From: Acidocella aromatica
GTDB lineage: Bacteria > Pseudomonadota > Alphaproteobacteria > Acetobacterales > Acetobacteraceae
Direction of reading: 5' to 3'
Assembly (NCBI RefSeq): GCF_014201825.1
Contig: NZ_JACHFJ010000003.1
Coordinates: 276,244-340,243, forward strand
Length of the DNA: 64,000 nt
The stretch's first letter is position 1. The number at the start of each line of letters is the position of its first letter. The notes beneath the pieces are model-generated. The model was given only the letters and a program-made list of their open reading frames with translations, did not search any database and had not been told where the DNA came from. This document shows positions 18,902 to 27,934 of this stretch, piece by piece. The translations under genes were made by a program, and so were the position numbers.

Positions 18902-20937
18902 GCGAATTTACCTTCGGTAGTCCAGGCGGGAATGGCGGGAGGCGCCGCCTCGGGGAATAGCACGCTGCGCAGGCCGGAGAGGTGCATCAGAGCCGTTTTG
19001 TGAATGTGTGGGTCATCGACGAGTAGATTGATGGCGTTATCGATCGCCTCGCACAAGGCGGGCGGCGCCGGGCGGCGTGGATTGCCCCGGTAATGCGCGG
19101 CCACGCCGGTGAAGATCGTCTCGCAGGCCATGCGCGCGGTGGGGGAGACGCGCCACAGTTCATGGTGCAGGCCGAGCATGTCCAGCCCCACGCGCAGATT
19201 ATTGAGTTCGGCGCGCACGCTTGCATCGGCGTCGATGCCGCGTTGCCCGGCGAGGCGCGGCAGCATCAGGCCCAGCCGGTCCACCGTAAGGCCGATCAGC
19301 ACGCTGCCATCCTCCGTGCCGCGCCCCTCGGCGGCACGGGCGATCCCGCGCCAGCTTGCGCGCATCAGGCGGTCGGCCGTCCAGGCGGCGCCGAAGGAGC
19401 GGATCAGCAACGTCATCACCAGCGCGCTGATCAAGCCAAAGATCACGGCGAGCGAGTTGTTGGCCCAAGCGGGGAAGCTGCCAGTGAAGCCATTTTCCAG
19501 CGCCAGCTGGGTGGCGCCGGTGGCGGTGATGTTCATGCCCATCATGAAGGTCTTGGGGCGGGAGATGAGGACGCCGATCAGCAGGCCCGCAGGCAGCAGC
19601 GCCAAGCACAGGCCCTCGAAGGTATAGATGCGGGTGAGCACGGCGTAGTCGTAAATCCCGACACCGGCGAGGGAGAAGAAGGAGGCCTTCACCATGCTGG
19701 CGATGGCCGGTGCCGGGTTGTCCTGCGTCGCGAAGAAGGAGCAGGCGATGGCGACCATCACGGCCGCACCCGCGCCGTTGGGCCAGTCGGTCCAGATCCA
19801 CATGGCGCAGACCAGCAGCACCGCCAGGGCCGCCGCCAAGGCCGAGAGCAGTGCCAGGGTGTGGTCGCGGTTTTGCACGATGGAGGCGACGAACTCGCGG
19901 TCCAGTATGTCGTTGGAGGGCAGCGGGTCGCCATCGCGGATATGCCGGCGGATGGCGCGCGAATGGCGCACCAAGCTCACCAGCTCCTGCAGCCGCAGCG
20001 CCAGGCTGGCGCGCAGAAGCCCGGCCCAGTCGTGCTCATCCTCCTCTTCCAAGGTGATGATGTCAGCCACCAGCGCATCGGCGTCTTCCGAGTTGCCCGC
20101 CTCCATCCATCGCTTGGTGTCGTCCAGAACGCGCCGCAGCTGCGGGGTGATGGCGCCGAGGCGTTCCAGCTGCGTCACGCGGGTACCGATCGAGGCCAGA
20201 ACCGGAACCAGGCTGATGAGGTAGAGGCGTAGCCGGGTGACGTAGCGCACCGCCGATTGCATCGGCGAGGTGTCATAGGCAAGCTGGGTGATCAGCCCGG
20301 TGATCTCGGTCGTCTCGACGGGCAGGCGGCGGCGGCCCTCGGCGGCGGCGGGGTTGGCCTCATCGCCGGAGAGCGCGGCAATGGCCCATTCGCGCGCGGG
20401 CTTGGCCCAGCCGCCGATGCGCCGGGACAGCACGGGCCCCAGAGCGCGCGGGAAGATCAGCGTGCCGACCACGGTGCTGCAGGCGATGCCGATGGAGATT
20501 TCCTCCATGCGGGTGACGGCGGTATGGAAGACATGGTCCGGCGTGAACACGGAGGGAAAGCCGATGATGCCCGCCGTATAGCCAGCCAGCATGGGCAGGT
20601 AGGCGCGGGGCGTGCGATCCAGCAGCGAGATGTAGAGGCACATGCCGATCCATAGCGCCAGCGCCAAGCAGAGCAGCACCGGGGCGTTCACCAGATTGGG
20701 TACCATGGCTACCGCCGCCGCGCCGCCGATGAGCGTGCCGACGATACGGTAGAGCGACTTGGAGCGCATACCCCCAGCGAAGGGCAGGGAGACGATGTAG
20801 GAGGTGGCCAATGCCCAATAGGGGGCGTCCAGCCCAAGCCAGAGCGAAATGTACAATGCCGCCATCGCCCCGGCGAAGGTCTTTAGGGCGAAGATGAGCT
20901 CGTCCGGTTTGGGGATGATATCCGGCAGATTGGGCAT
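18898..20937 (-). CDS. FUSC-family permease (AaeB-like efflux protein)
   Basis: About 679 residues with two membrane blocks, one N-terminal (FALKTFAGAMAALYISLWLGL) and one central (LAAALAVLLVCAMWIWTDWPNGAGA), each followed by a cytoplasmic domain: the layout of FUSC/AaeB/YccS proteins. Such pumps export aromatic acids or similar compounds. A TTG at 20949 is an alternative start; ATG 20937 keeps the conserved PDIIPKPDELIFALK start. It is the first gene of the three-gene efflux set and is divergent from the sirtuin gene. Confidence 0.88.
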   Translation of the reverse strand: MPNLPDIIPKPDELIFALKTFAGAMAALYISLWLGLDAPYWALATSYIVSLPFAGGMRSKSLYRIVGTLIGGAAAVAMVPNLVNAPVLLCLALALWIGMCLYISLLDRTPRAYLPMLAGYTAGIIGFPSVFTPDHVFHTAVTRMEEISIGIACSTVVGTLIFPRALGPVLSRRIGGWAKPAREWAIAALSGDEANPAAAEGRRRLPVETTEITGLITQLAYDTSPMQSAVRYVTRLRLYLISLVPVLASIGTRVTQLERLGAITPQLRRVLDDTKRWMEAGNSEDADALVADIITLEEEDEHDWAGLLRASLALRLQELVSLVRHSRAIRRHIRDGDPLPSNDILDREFVASIVQNRDHTLALLSALAAALAVLLVCAMWIWTDWPNGAGAAVMVAIACSFFATQDNPAPAIASMVKASFFSLAGVGIYDYAVLTRIYTFEGLCLALLPAGLLIGVLISRPKTFMMGMNITATGATQLALENGFTGSFPAWANNSLAVIFGLISALVMTLLIRSFGAAWTADRLMRASWRGIARAAEGRGTEDGSVLIGLTVDRLGLMLPRLAGQRGIDADASVRAELNNLRVGLDMLGLHHELWRVSPTARMACETIFTGVAAHYRGNPRRPAPPALCEAIDNAINLLVDDPHIHKTALMHLSGLRSVLFPEAAPPAIPAWTTEGKFA

Positions 20938-21073
20938 GATGTCCGGCAAATAGCAAAAATGGTCAGCGCGATAGACTTAATATTCGCAATCCCGCAATGC
21001 GCGGTTATAAGTTCTATATGGAGCCGTGCTATGTCTGCGCCACATCCGGTGGCGCCAACAGGACGGAAAGCCC

Positions 21074-21787
21074 ATGACCCGCAAGAACATCGTGATCCTT
21101 ACCGGTGCCGGCATCTCCGCCGAATCAGGCATCTCCACCTTCCGAGACACCGGCGGGCTGTGGGAAAACCACCGGCTGGAGGACGTGGCGACGCCGGAAG
21201 GCTTCGAGGCCGACCCGCATCTGGTTCATCGCTTCTATAACGCCCGCCGTGCCCAGTTGCACGAAGTCGCGCCCAATGCCGCGCATTTCGCCCTTGCGGC
21301 GCTGGAGCGGGCCTGGGAGGGGCGGGGGGATTTTCTGCTGGTGACGCAGAATGTGGACGACCTGCACGAGCGCGCGGGCAGCCGCCGCCTGTTGCACATG
21401 CATGGCGAGCTGCGCCGCCTACGCTGCACCATGTGTGAGGAGACACACCCGCACGCGCAGGATGCCGGGCTGGAGCTGGCCTGCCCGGCCTGCGGGCGCG
21501 CGGGCACGATGCGCCCGGACATCGTCTGGTTCGGTGAGATACCTTATCATATGGACGAGATCGGGGCGGCGCTGGGCGAGGCGGATATCTTCTGCGCCAT
21601 AGGCACCTCTGGGCTGGTGTACCCGGCTGCCGGGTTCGCGGCGGAGGCCGTGCATAACCGGCGCGGCTGCGAGTTATTCGAGATCAACCCCAACCCGACC
21701 GGGGTTGAGGTGTATGACCATGTCATCGCCGCACCGGCAACGCACGGTATGGCGGAATTGTTGCGGTTGTTGGGCGTGGAGGACTAG
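21074..21787 (+). CDS. cobB: NAD-dependent protein deacylase, CobB-type sirtuin
   Basis: The 237-residue sirtuin removes acyl groups from lysines using NAD. Visible are GAGISAESGISTFR, TQNVDDLHERAG, the catalytic histidine H110 in HMHGEL, and four zinc cysteines C118, C121, C137 and C140. FYNARR (Y55 and R58) reproduces the Y-x-x-R motif that binds succinyl and malonyl groups in CobB and SIRT5, so desuccinylase activity is likely as well. ATG 21074 was preferred to an upstream start because the conserved region begins immediately after it. Confidence 0.95.
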   Translation: MTRKNIVILTGAGISAESGISTFRDTGGLWENHRLEDVATPEGFEADPHLVHRFYNARRAQLHEVAPNAAHFALAALERAWEGRGDFLLVTQNVDDLHERAGSRRLLHMHGELRRLRCTMCEETHPHAQDAGLELACPACGRAGTMRPDIVWFGEIPYHMDEIGAALGEADIFCAIGTSGLVYPAAGFAAEAVHNRRGCELFEINPNPTGVEVYDHVIAAPATHGMAELLRLLGVED

Positions 21788-21835
21788 GCGCGGTTTTGCC
21801 ACGCGGCGTTTGGCCGCGTGGCAAGGACGAGTAGC

Positions 21836-22249
21836 TTAGACGGCGCTTTCGATCAGCGGCATCGCCATGCGGGACTTGGCCAGCACCATGCCGATATTGG
21901 CGGTGTTGCGGCACACGAACACGCCCACGTAATCCTGGTACTTCTTGCCGCGGATGAAGACGTGGATGTTGTTGTCGCTGTTGACGATGAACTCCTGGAA
22001 GTAATGGCGGGCGGACTCCACCCCCCGCGCGCGCTTCCAGATCGCCTCGACGGTGGCGACATTGGGGCCCTGGAACAGGTCCGAGGTGGCGGCGGCGACG
22101 AGATCGACCACTTCGCGCGGGTGGGAATCAACGGTCTTGATGCTGAGCAGGAAGCCGGACCCGACATCGATATAGCCGGCGGCGATGCATTCGGGGATGG
22201 TCGCGATCGATTGGGTCACAGCCGCATCGAGATTCGAGGTGGTGCTCAT
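21836..22249 (-). CDS. Roadblock/LC7-like small protein
   Basis: The 137-residue soluble protein resembles the roadblock/LC7 fold: a helix with ATIPECIAAGYIDVGSG, a long helix (HPREVVDLVAAATSDLF) and a final sheet-helix unit (VGVFVCRNTANIGMVLAKSR). Roadblock proteins often regulate Ras-like GTPases or form dimeric scaffolds, but no GTPase gene is nearby. It lies 102 bases downstream of the ABC-phosphatase fusion on the same strand, so the two may form a unit. The fold call is from pattern only. Confidence 0.6.
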   Translation of the reverse strand: MSTTSNLDAAVTQSIATIPECIAAGYIDVGSGFLLSIKTVDSHPREVVDLVAAATSDLFQGPNVATVEAIWKRARGVESARHYFQEFIVNSDNNIHVFIRGKKYQDYVGVFVCRNTANIGMVLAKSRMAMPLIESAV

Positions 22250-22351
22250 CGTCTGGTAGCTCCTTGTAAGGCTTAATTTTATTGATGGCGGGCAGGGGCC
22301 GCTTGTGGCGGCCTCTGGTCCCTTATCGGTTTATCCCCAGACGTTGTTGTC

Positions 22352-24406
22352 TTACGGCTCTTTGTTGCCGCCGGCCACGCGGTCGCGCAACAGGTTCTGC
22401 TCCTGCTGCACTTCGTATTCGGTCAGGAAGTCCTCCTGATCGTCCGACTGCACGAACTGGCGGTTGAAGCGGCGGATCTGGTTGAGCGCCCCTTGGGCCG
22501 ACATGCCCTTCTCCTTCACCAGATAGGCGGCGAGGATGGTACCGGTGCGGCCAAGCCCGGCCAGGCAGTGCACGGCCAGCACCTTGCCGTTGTCCATCAG
22601 CTCGCGCATGCGCCCGACCAGCATGTCCATCTCGGCCGGGGTGGGCGCCTTGCGGTCGGCGATGGGCAGATGCACGTTCTTCAGCCCGTGCCGGGTCAGG
22701 GCGTCCTGCGGGAAATCCTGCTCGGTGAGGGTGATGAGCGTGGTCACGCCGACATTCTTCAGCAGGTCGAGGTCGTAATCCATATCCGCCGCCACGCCAG
22801 GCATTGGCGTCGCGGCGAGGCGTCCTTCCTCGATCCAGACAAAACCGCGCGGGCCGGAGGAGGCGCCGGGGTAGCGGGTCACCGCCACATGCTCGGGCTG
22901 GGCCAGAGCCACGGCCACGGGGGCAAGCATGGCGGGTGCCGGTTCCTCGGCCACGGGGTCTGGCTCCGGTTCTGGCGCGGGGGCCAGCGCGGCGCGGATT
23001 TCCGACTTGATGGCGGCCATGGCATCGGCGGAGAGCGGGGCGGGGGGCTGGACGTGGTCGGCCAGAACGGCGGCCTGGGCGTCCGGTGCGGGGACAGCCA
23101 CGCTGCCCGTGGCCACGAACTGCGCCACCACAGGATTGGCGGTGTTGCTGAAGAACAGATCCGGCGTGGCCTGCTCTTGCACCCGGCCACCGGCGAGCAG
23201 GATGATCTCGTTGGAGATCATCTTCGCCTGCTTCTGGTTATGCAGCACTACCAGCAGCGCGCCATGCGCCCCCAGCGTTTGCAGCAGGTTGAGGACGACA
23301 TCGGCATCGGCATCGGAGAGGCCGGAGGTCGGTTCGTCGATCATCAGCAGGGCGGAATCCGCCGCCGCCTCGCGCAGAATGGTGACGACGCGCTGTGAGA
23401 GCGTGTCCAGCTCCATGAACGGCGTGTCGAGCTTGGCGATCATGTTCTCCGCCCCGACCTGGCGGAGCCATTGGCTGGCCCAGTCGCGCTGCTCGGCTTC
23501 CGGCACGCCTTCCATCTGGCTCTTCACGTGGAATAGCAGGCTCTCCAGCGCCGAGCGCTGGGTGAGCTGGATTCGCTGCGCGACCAGCAGCGGGCGGTTT
23601 TCCATCGTGATGGGCTGGTCCTTGAACAGCGCCTCGCCCCAGCTCTTGAACAGGGCGTTCTGGCCGTACAGCCCGGCGAGCGAGCGCAGCAGGGTGGATT
23701 TGCCGGTACCGACCGGACCCATGAGCGTGGTGATGCCCTGGGCCGGGATGGCCAGCGTGACATTGTCGAGGATCACCTTGCCGCCGAATCCGACACCAAA
23801 CCCGGCGCAGGTGAGGATGGCGGCGGCCGGAGCTGGCTGCGGCGCCGGTTCGGGCGGAAGCTCAAACACAGGCTCCGGCTCGGGTTTGGCCACAGGATGC
23901 AGGTCGAGAGGGGCTTCCTCTTCTGATAGCGCCGCCACGGACTCGGCTTCCACCGGCTCGGGCGGCAGGTCGATATGTTCTAGTATGGCGGTGGGATGCG
24001 GCTCGGTGATCGGCTCCAGCCGGGGGTCCACCCTGAGATCCTGCGTCAGTTCCTCGGGCTCGGGCGGCAGGTGCAGGTAATCGAGCAGCGGCTTTTCCTC
24101 GGCGGGCTCAGCCGGCAGGAAGGCGATTTCCGGCTTTTTCCTGTTCTTCTTGTCCTTGACCTTTTTGAAGTGCCGTTCGAGTTCGGCCAGTTCGCTCTCG
24201 CGCGATTGCTGGGGGCTGGCGCTGGCGGTCTCGGGGACGAAGCGCAACTCCTCACCGCTTGTGGTGAGCGTGAAGATGGACGTGTCGATCGGCCTCTCCT
24301 CCCGCCGCCGTCGGCGCGCCCGGCGCACGAGGTCCAGAAGCAGGAGGACGATGCCAAAGCCGAGAACGCCCAGCCCGATGTAGAGAATTTGTACTTCGTT
24401 CTTCAA
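22352..24406 (-). CDS. Membrane-anchored fusion of ABC ATPase domain and dual-specificity-type phosphatase
   Basis: About 684 residues from a TTG at 24406. Layout: a transmembrane helix at about 7-27 followed by an Arg-rich stop-transfer run; a long Pro/Glu-rich linker to about 196; an ABC ATPase domain to about 440 with Walker A GPVGTGKST, Walker B ALLMIDEPTSGLSD and H-loop LLVVLHNQKQ, but a degenerate signature (LDTLSQRVV); a second Pro/Glu-rich linker; and a C-terminal phosphatase with the CX5R loop HCLAGLGRTG (C614, R620) and an upstream general-acid region. The frame stays open to 24508, but that extension looks noncoding. ABC plus tyrosine-phosphatase-type fusion is unusual. No transporter permease is adjacent; a roadblock-like gene follows. 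Confidence 0.8.
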   Translation of the reverse strand: MKNEVQILYIGLGVLGFGIVLLLLDLVRRARRRRREERPIDTSIFTLTTSGEELRFVPETASASPQQSRESELAELERHFKKVKDKKNRKKPEIAFLPAEPAEEKPLLDYLHLPPEPEELTQDLRVDPRLEPITEPHPTAILEHIDLPPEPVEAESVAALSEEEAPLDLHPVAKPEPEPVFELPPEPAPQPAPAAAILTCAGFGVGFGGKVILDNVTLAIPAQGITTLMGPVGTGKSTLLRSLAGLYGQNALFKSWGEALFKDQPITMENRPLLVAQRIQLTQRSALESLLFHVKSQMEGVPEAEQRDWASQWLRQVGAENMIAKLDTPFMELDTLSQRVVTILREAAADSALLMIDEPTSGLSDADADVVLNLLQTLGAHGALLVVLHNQKQAKMISNEIILLAGGRVQEQATPDLFFSNTANPVVAQFVATGSVAVPAPDAQAAVLADHVQPPAPLSADAMAAIKSEIRAALAPAPEPEPDPVAEEPAPAMLAPVAVALAQPEHVAVTRYPGASSGPRGFVWIEEGRLAATPMPGVAADMDYDLDLLKNVGVTTLITLTEQDFPQDALTRHGLKNVHLPIADRKAPTPAEMDMLVGRMRELMDNGKVLAVHCLAGLGRTGTILAAYLVKEKGMSAQGALNQIRRFNRQFVQSDDQEDFLTEYEVQQEQNLLRDRVAGGNKEP

Positions 24407-24578
24407 AACCCGACCAGCCCCTGTGCTGACGGATATTTGTCGTTTGCCAGCGGCAATCAGCTTCCAGGCAGAGCCTCGGATAAAGCATATTGACGCACGG
24501 CTAACCAAATATCCATAATTGGAGGGTTTGCGCGCCTCCTTACAGGATGAAAGTTGGACGGCTAGCCCGCACGGATTT

Positions 24579-24668
24579 TAAGTTACAAGCTCTATAGAGC
24601 TTTGAAAAGGCAAGTGACGGGTGAATAAAGATTAAGTTACAGCTTGGTAACCAACGTGTCTTTGAAAA
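24579..24668. repeat. Two degenerate repeat units in AT-rich spacer
   Basis: The segment TAAGTTACA...AGCT...CTTTGAAAA occurs twice, at 24579-24608 and 24633-24668. The first copy contains the perfect palindrome AAGCTCTATAGAGCTT (24587-24602). The spacer is markedly more AT-rich than its surroundings and has no convincing ORF. It accounts for most of the 316-base gap between the fusion gene and the tRNA gene; the rest of that gap shows nothing recognisable except the tRNA terminator. Confidence 0.45.
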
Positions 24669-24676
24669 ATGCCCAG

Positions 24677-24711
24677 AAAAAACGAACACTTCGGTGGGTG
24701 TCTCGTTTTTT
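24677..24711 (-). terminator. Terminator of the tRNA-Ser gene
   Basis: AAAAAACGA and ACAC pair with GTGT and TCGTTTTTT around a short loop; a T6 tract follows on both strands. On the minus strand it lies 11 bases after the CCA end of tRNA-Ser, so it is a good intrinsic terminator for that gene. Confidence 0.75.
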
Positions 24712-24722
24712 GTTTGTGCAGG

Positions 24723-24813
24723 TGGCGGAGAGACAGGGATTCGAACCCTGGGTACGCTATTAACGTACACACGCTTTCCAAGCGTGCGCCTTAAGCCGCT
24801 CGGCCATCTCTCC
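24723..24813 (-). tRNA. tRNA-Ser(GGA), CCA encoded
   Basis: On the minus strand GGAGAGA (acceptor 5' arm) pairs with TCTCTCC, followed by discriminator G and an encoded CCA (24725-24723). The GGCCGAGCGG D-arm, anticodon loop CTTGGAAAG with anticodon GGA, an extra long variable arm (TGTACGTTAATAGCGTAC) and the T-arm GGGTTCGAATCCC are all present. The long variable arm confirms a class II serine tRNA reading UCC and UCU. Confidence 0.97.
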
Positions 24814-24866
24814 AGCTCGGCGTGGGGGCACTCTCTAGCGAAAGCAAAGCCCCCTGCCAAGAGGCT

Positions 24867-26672
24867 TTAAGCATCCATTTTAAGTGCGGCGAGGAATGCG
24901 CTCTGCGGGATCTCCACTTTGCCGAACTGGCGCATGCGCTTCTTGCCCTCTTTCTGCTTTTCCAACAGCTTGCGCTTGCGGGAAATATCGCCGCCATAGC
25001 ATTTGGCCGTCACGTCCTTGCTCAGCGCCGAGATGGTTTCGCGGGCGATGACGCGCCCGCCGATGGCCGCCTGGATGGCGATCTTGAACAGCTGCTTGGG
25101 GATGAGGTCCTTGAGCTTGCCGCAGATGGCGCGCCCGCGCGTTTCCGCCTGGGAGCGGTGGGCGATGAAGGAGAGCGCGTCCACCGGCTCGGCATTTACC
25201 AGGATGGAGATCTTCACGAGATCAGCCTCGGCGTAATTGTCCATCTGGTAGTCGAAACTCGCATAGCCGCGGCTCACCGATTTCAGGCGGTCGTAGAAGT
25301 CGAAGACCACCTCGTTCAGTGGCAGGCGGTACACGGCCATGGCGCGGTTGCCGACATAGGTCAGGTCCAATTGCTGGCCGCGGCGCTCGGAGCAGAGGGT
25401 GAGGATGGAGCCGAGATAGTCATCCGGCACCATGATGGTGGCCTTGATCCAGGGCTCCTCGATATGGTCGATAACCGAGCCGTCCGGCATGTCGGCCGGG
25501 TTGTGCAGCTCCTCCATCTCGCCGTTGGACTTGAAGATATGATAGACCACCGACGGCGCGGTGGCGATCAGGTCGAGGTCGAACTCGCGGGAGAGGCGCT
25601 CCTGGATGATCTCCAGATGCAGCAGCCCGAGGAAGCCGCAGCGGAAGCCGAAGCCCAGCGCCGCCGAGGTTTCGGCCTCGTAGTGGAAGCTGGCGTCGTT
25701 GAGGCGCAGCTTGCCCAGGGAGTCGCGGAGCTTCTCGAAATCGTCGGCGTCCACGGGGAACAGGCCGCACCACACCACCGGCACCGAGGGCTTGAAGCCC
25801 GGCAGAGCCTCGGGAGCAGGGCGGCGGTCCTCGGTGATGGTGTCGCCCACGTTGCAATCGGCCACGGTCTTGATGGCGGCGGTGATGTAGCCCATCTCGC
25901 CCGGCCCAAGCTCCTCCACCGGGCGCATGCGGGGGGTGAACACGCCAATCTGCTCCACCGGATGCACCGCGCCCGTGGACATCATGCGGATCTTCTGGCC
26001 CTTCTTCATCACGCCATTCTTGATGCGCACCAGGATGACCACGCCAAGATACTGGTCGTACCAGCTATCCACCAGCAGGGCCTGAAGCTCGGCCTTGGCG
26101 TCGCCCTTCGGCGGTGGCAGGCGGGTAACGAGCGCTTCCAGCACGCCCTCGATATTCAGGCCGGTCTTGGCGGAAATCTCCACCGCGTCCGAGGCGTCGA
26201 TGCCGATCACGTCCTCGATCTGCTGCTTCACTTTCGGCACGTCGGCGGCGGGAAGGTCGATCTTGTTCAGAACTGGCACGATCTCGTGATGCGCGTCGAT
26301 GGCCTGGTACACGTTGGCCAGCGTCTGCGCCTCCACGCCCTGGGAGGCGTCCACCACCAGTAGCGAGCCCTCGCAGGCGGCGAGCGAGCGGCTGACCTCA
26401 TAGGCGAAGTCCACATGGCCTGGGGTGTCCATGAGGTTGAGGACGTAGGTCTTGCCGTCCTTGGCGGGGTAGCTCAGGCGCACGGTCTGCGCCTTGATGG
26501 TGATGCCGCGCTCCTTCTCGATGTCCATGTTGTCGAGCACCTGCTCGGTCATCTCGCGCGCGGTCAGGCCGCCGCAATGCTGGATCAGCCGGTCGGCCAA
26601 CGTGGATTTGCCATGGTCGATATGCGCGATGATGGAGAAGTTGCGGATCAGGTCGAGAGGTGTGCCGGTCAT
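24867..26672 (-). CDS. lepA: Elongation factor 4 (back-translocating GTPase LepA)
   Basis: The 601-residue ribosomal GTPase has G1 [10 protein letters not shown]2 region [11 protein letters not shown]3 DTPGHVDF and G4 NKIDLPAAD, with the LepA-specific C-terminal domain ending [20 protein letters not shown] (conserved lysine-rich tail). Length is that of the family. It lies alone between the tRNA-Ser gene and asd, with a terminator upstream that separates it from asd. Confidence 0.97.
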   Translation of the reverse strand: MTGTPLDLIRNFSIIAHIDHGKSTLADRLIQHCGGLTAREMTEQVLDNMDIEKERGITIKAQTVRLSYPAKDGKTYVLNLMDTPGHVDFAYEVSRSLAACEGSLLVVDASQGVEAQTLANVYQAIDAHHEIVPVLNKIDLPAADVPKVKQQIEDVIGIDASDAVEISAKTGLNIEGVLEALVTRLPPPKGDAKAELQALLVDSWYDQYLGVVILVRIKNGVMKKGQKIRMMSTGAVHPVEQIGVFTPRMRPVEELGPGEMGYITAAIKTVADCNVGDTITEDRRPAPEALPGFKPSVPVVWCGLFPVDADDFEKLRDSLGKLRLNDASFHYEAETSAALGFGFRCGFLGLLHLEIIQERLSREFDLDLIATAPSVVYHIFKSNGEMEELHNPADMPDGSVIDHIEEPWIKATIMVPDDYLGSILTLCSERRGQQLDLTYVGNRAMAVYRLPLNEVVFDFYDRLKSVSRGYASFDYQMDNYAEADLVKISILVNAEPVDALSFIAHRSQAETRGRAICGKLKDLIPKQLFKIAIQAAIGGRVIARETISALSKDVTAKCYGGDISRKRKLLEKQKEGKKRMRQFGKVEIPQSAFLAALKMDA

Positions 26673-26724
26673 GGGGGAGCTTTACGCGAAAAGGGGGGCG
26701 GCTGTCATGGGCCGCGTTGCATGA

Positions 26725-26752
26725 AAAAGGGGCCCCGGACGAGGCCCCTTTT
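26725..26752. terminator. Bidirectional terminator between asd and lepA
   Basis: AAAAGGGGCC (26725-26734) pairs with GGCCCCTTTT (26743-26752) around an eight-base loop, with A- and T-tracts on both sides. It follows asd on the minus strand and precedes lepA. Confidence 0.8.
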
Positions 26753-26785
26753 CTTATGTCATGGCGGATGCCGGAAGATGCGGCG

Positions 26786-27817
26786 TTACGCCGCCTTCTT
26801 GGCCAGCAGCCCCTGGGCGATCAGCGCCTCGGCGATCTGCACGGCGTTGAGGGCAGCACCCTTGCGCAGATTGTCGGACACACACCAGAAGGCGAGGCCG
26901 TGCGGCACGGTCGGGTCGCGGCGGATGCGCGAGACGAACACCGCGTCCTCGCCCTTGCACTCGATCGGCGTGGTGTAGCCGCCCGGCACGTGCTGGTCCT
27001 CGACGATGATGCCCGGCGCCTTGCTCAGCAGCTTGCGGGCCTCGGCCACGTCCACCGGGTTTTCGAACTCGGCATACACGGCCTCGGAGTGGCCGATGAA
27101 CACCGGCACGCGTACGCAGGTGGCGATGACCGGCACGTTCGGGTCGAGGATCTTCTTGGTCTCGACGGCCATCTTCCACTCTTCCTTGGTGGCGCCGTCA
27201 TCCATGAACACGTCGATCTGCGGGATGCAGTTGAAGGCGATGTCCTTCTGGAACACCTGCGGCTTGCCGTGGTCGTTCACGAACTGCACCTTGGTGTTGT
27301 TGTAGAGCTCGTCCATGCCCTCTTTGCCCGCGCCGGACACGGACTGGTAGGTGCTCACCACCACGCGCTTGATCTTGTACTTCTCGTGCAGGGGCTTGAG
27401 CGCCACCACCATCTGGATGGTCGAGCAGTTGGGGTTGGCGATGATGTTCTTCTTGGCGAACTTCGCGAGGTCATGCGGGTTCACCTCGGGCACCACCAGC
27501 GGCACGTCCGGGTCCATGCGGAACTGGGAGGTGTTGTCGATGACCACGCAGCCCTGCGCCCCCGCGCGCGGGGCGTGGACGGCGGACACCGAGGCGCCGG
27601 GGGAGAACAGGCCGATATCCCAGCCGGTGAAGTCGAAGGTCTCGAGGTTCTGCACCTTCAGCACCTTGTCTTCGCCGAAGGAGACTTCCTGCCCGGCGGA
27701 ACGGCCGGAGGCGAGGGCGGCGACTTCCGACACGGGGAAGTTGCGCTGCGCGAGGGTTTTGAGGATTTCGCGCCCAACCGCACCGGTGGCACCGACAACC
27801 GCAACCCTGTAAGACAT
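26786..27817 (-). CDS. asd: Aspartate-semialdehyde dehydrogenase
   Basis: The 343-residue enzyme reduces aspartyl phosphate for lysine, diaminopimelate, threonine and methionine synthesis. VAVVGATGAVGREIL at the N-terminus binds NADPH, the catalytic cysteine is in IIANPNCSTIQM, and a later RVPVFIGHSE segment carries the substrate-binding and acid/base histidine. The open frame runs much further upstream to 28870, opposite the MFS gene, but the conserved protein starts at ATG 27817. A hairpin terminator follows the stop. Confidence 0.97.
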   Translation of the reverse strand: MSYRVAVVGATGAVGREILKTLAQRNFPVSEVAALASGRSAGQEVSFGEDKVLKVQNLETFDFTGWDIGLFSPGASVSAVHAPRAGAQGCVVIDNTSQFRMDPDVPLVVPEVNPHDLAKFAKKNIIANPNCSTIQMVVALKPLHEKYKIKRVVVSTYQSVSGAGKEGMDELYNNTKVQFVNDHGKPQVFQKDIAFNCIPQIDVFMDDGATKEEWKMAVETKKILDPNVPVIATCVRVPVFIGHSEAVYAEFENPVDVAEARKLLSKAPGIIVEDQHVPGGYTTPIECKGEDAVFVSRIRRDPTVPHGLAFWCVSDNLRKGAALNAVQIAEALIAQGLLAKKAA

Positions 27818-27934
27818 GACCAAAACTCCAAACTGAAGAAAAGTGCAGGGTGGAGTAGGGCCAAAGACGGCAAAGTGCAAGCGGGGCGCCCGAATCGCCC
27901 TGGCTTTGGGCGGCATGGCTGCTACAACTTTCTT

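Noticed and set aside
24407..24508. 34-residue N-terminal extension of the ABC-phosphatase
   Set aside because: Its translation has no structure typical of a start, and a TTG at 24406 places the transmembrane helix at the N-terminus.
24822..26363. 513-codon frame on the plus strand
   Set aside because: Antisense to lepA.
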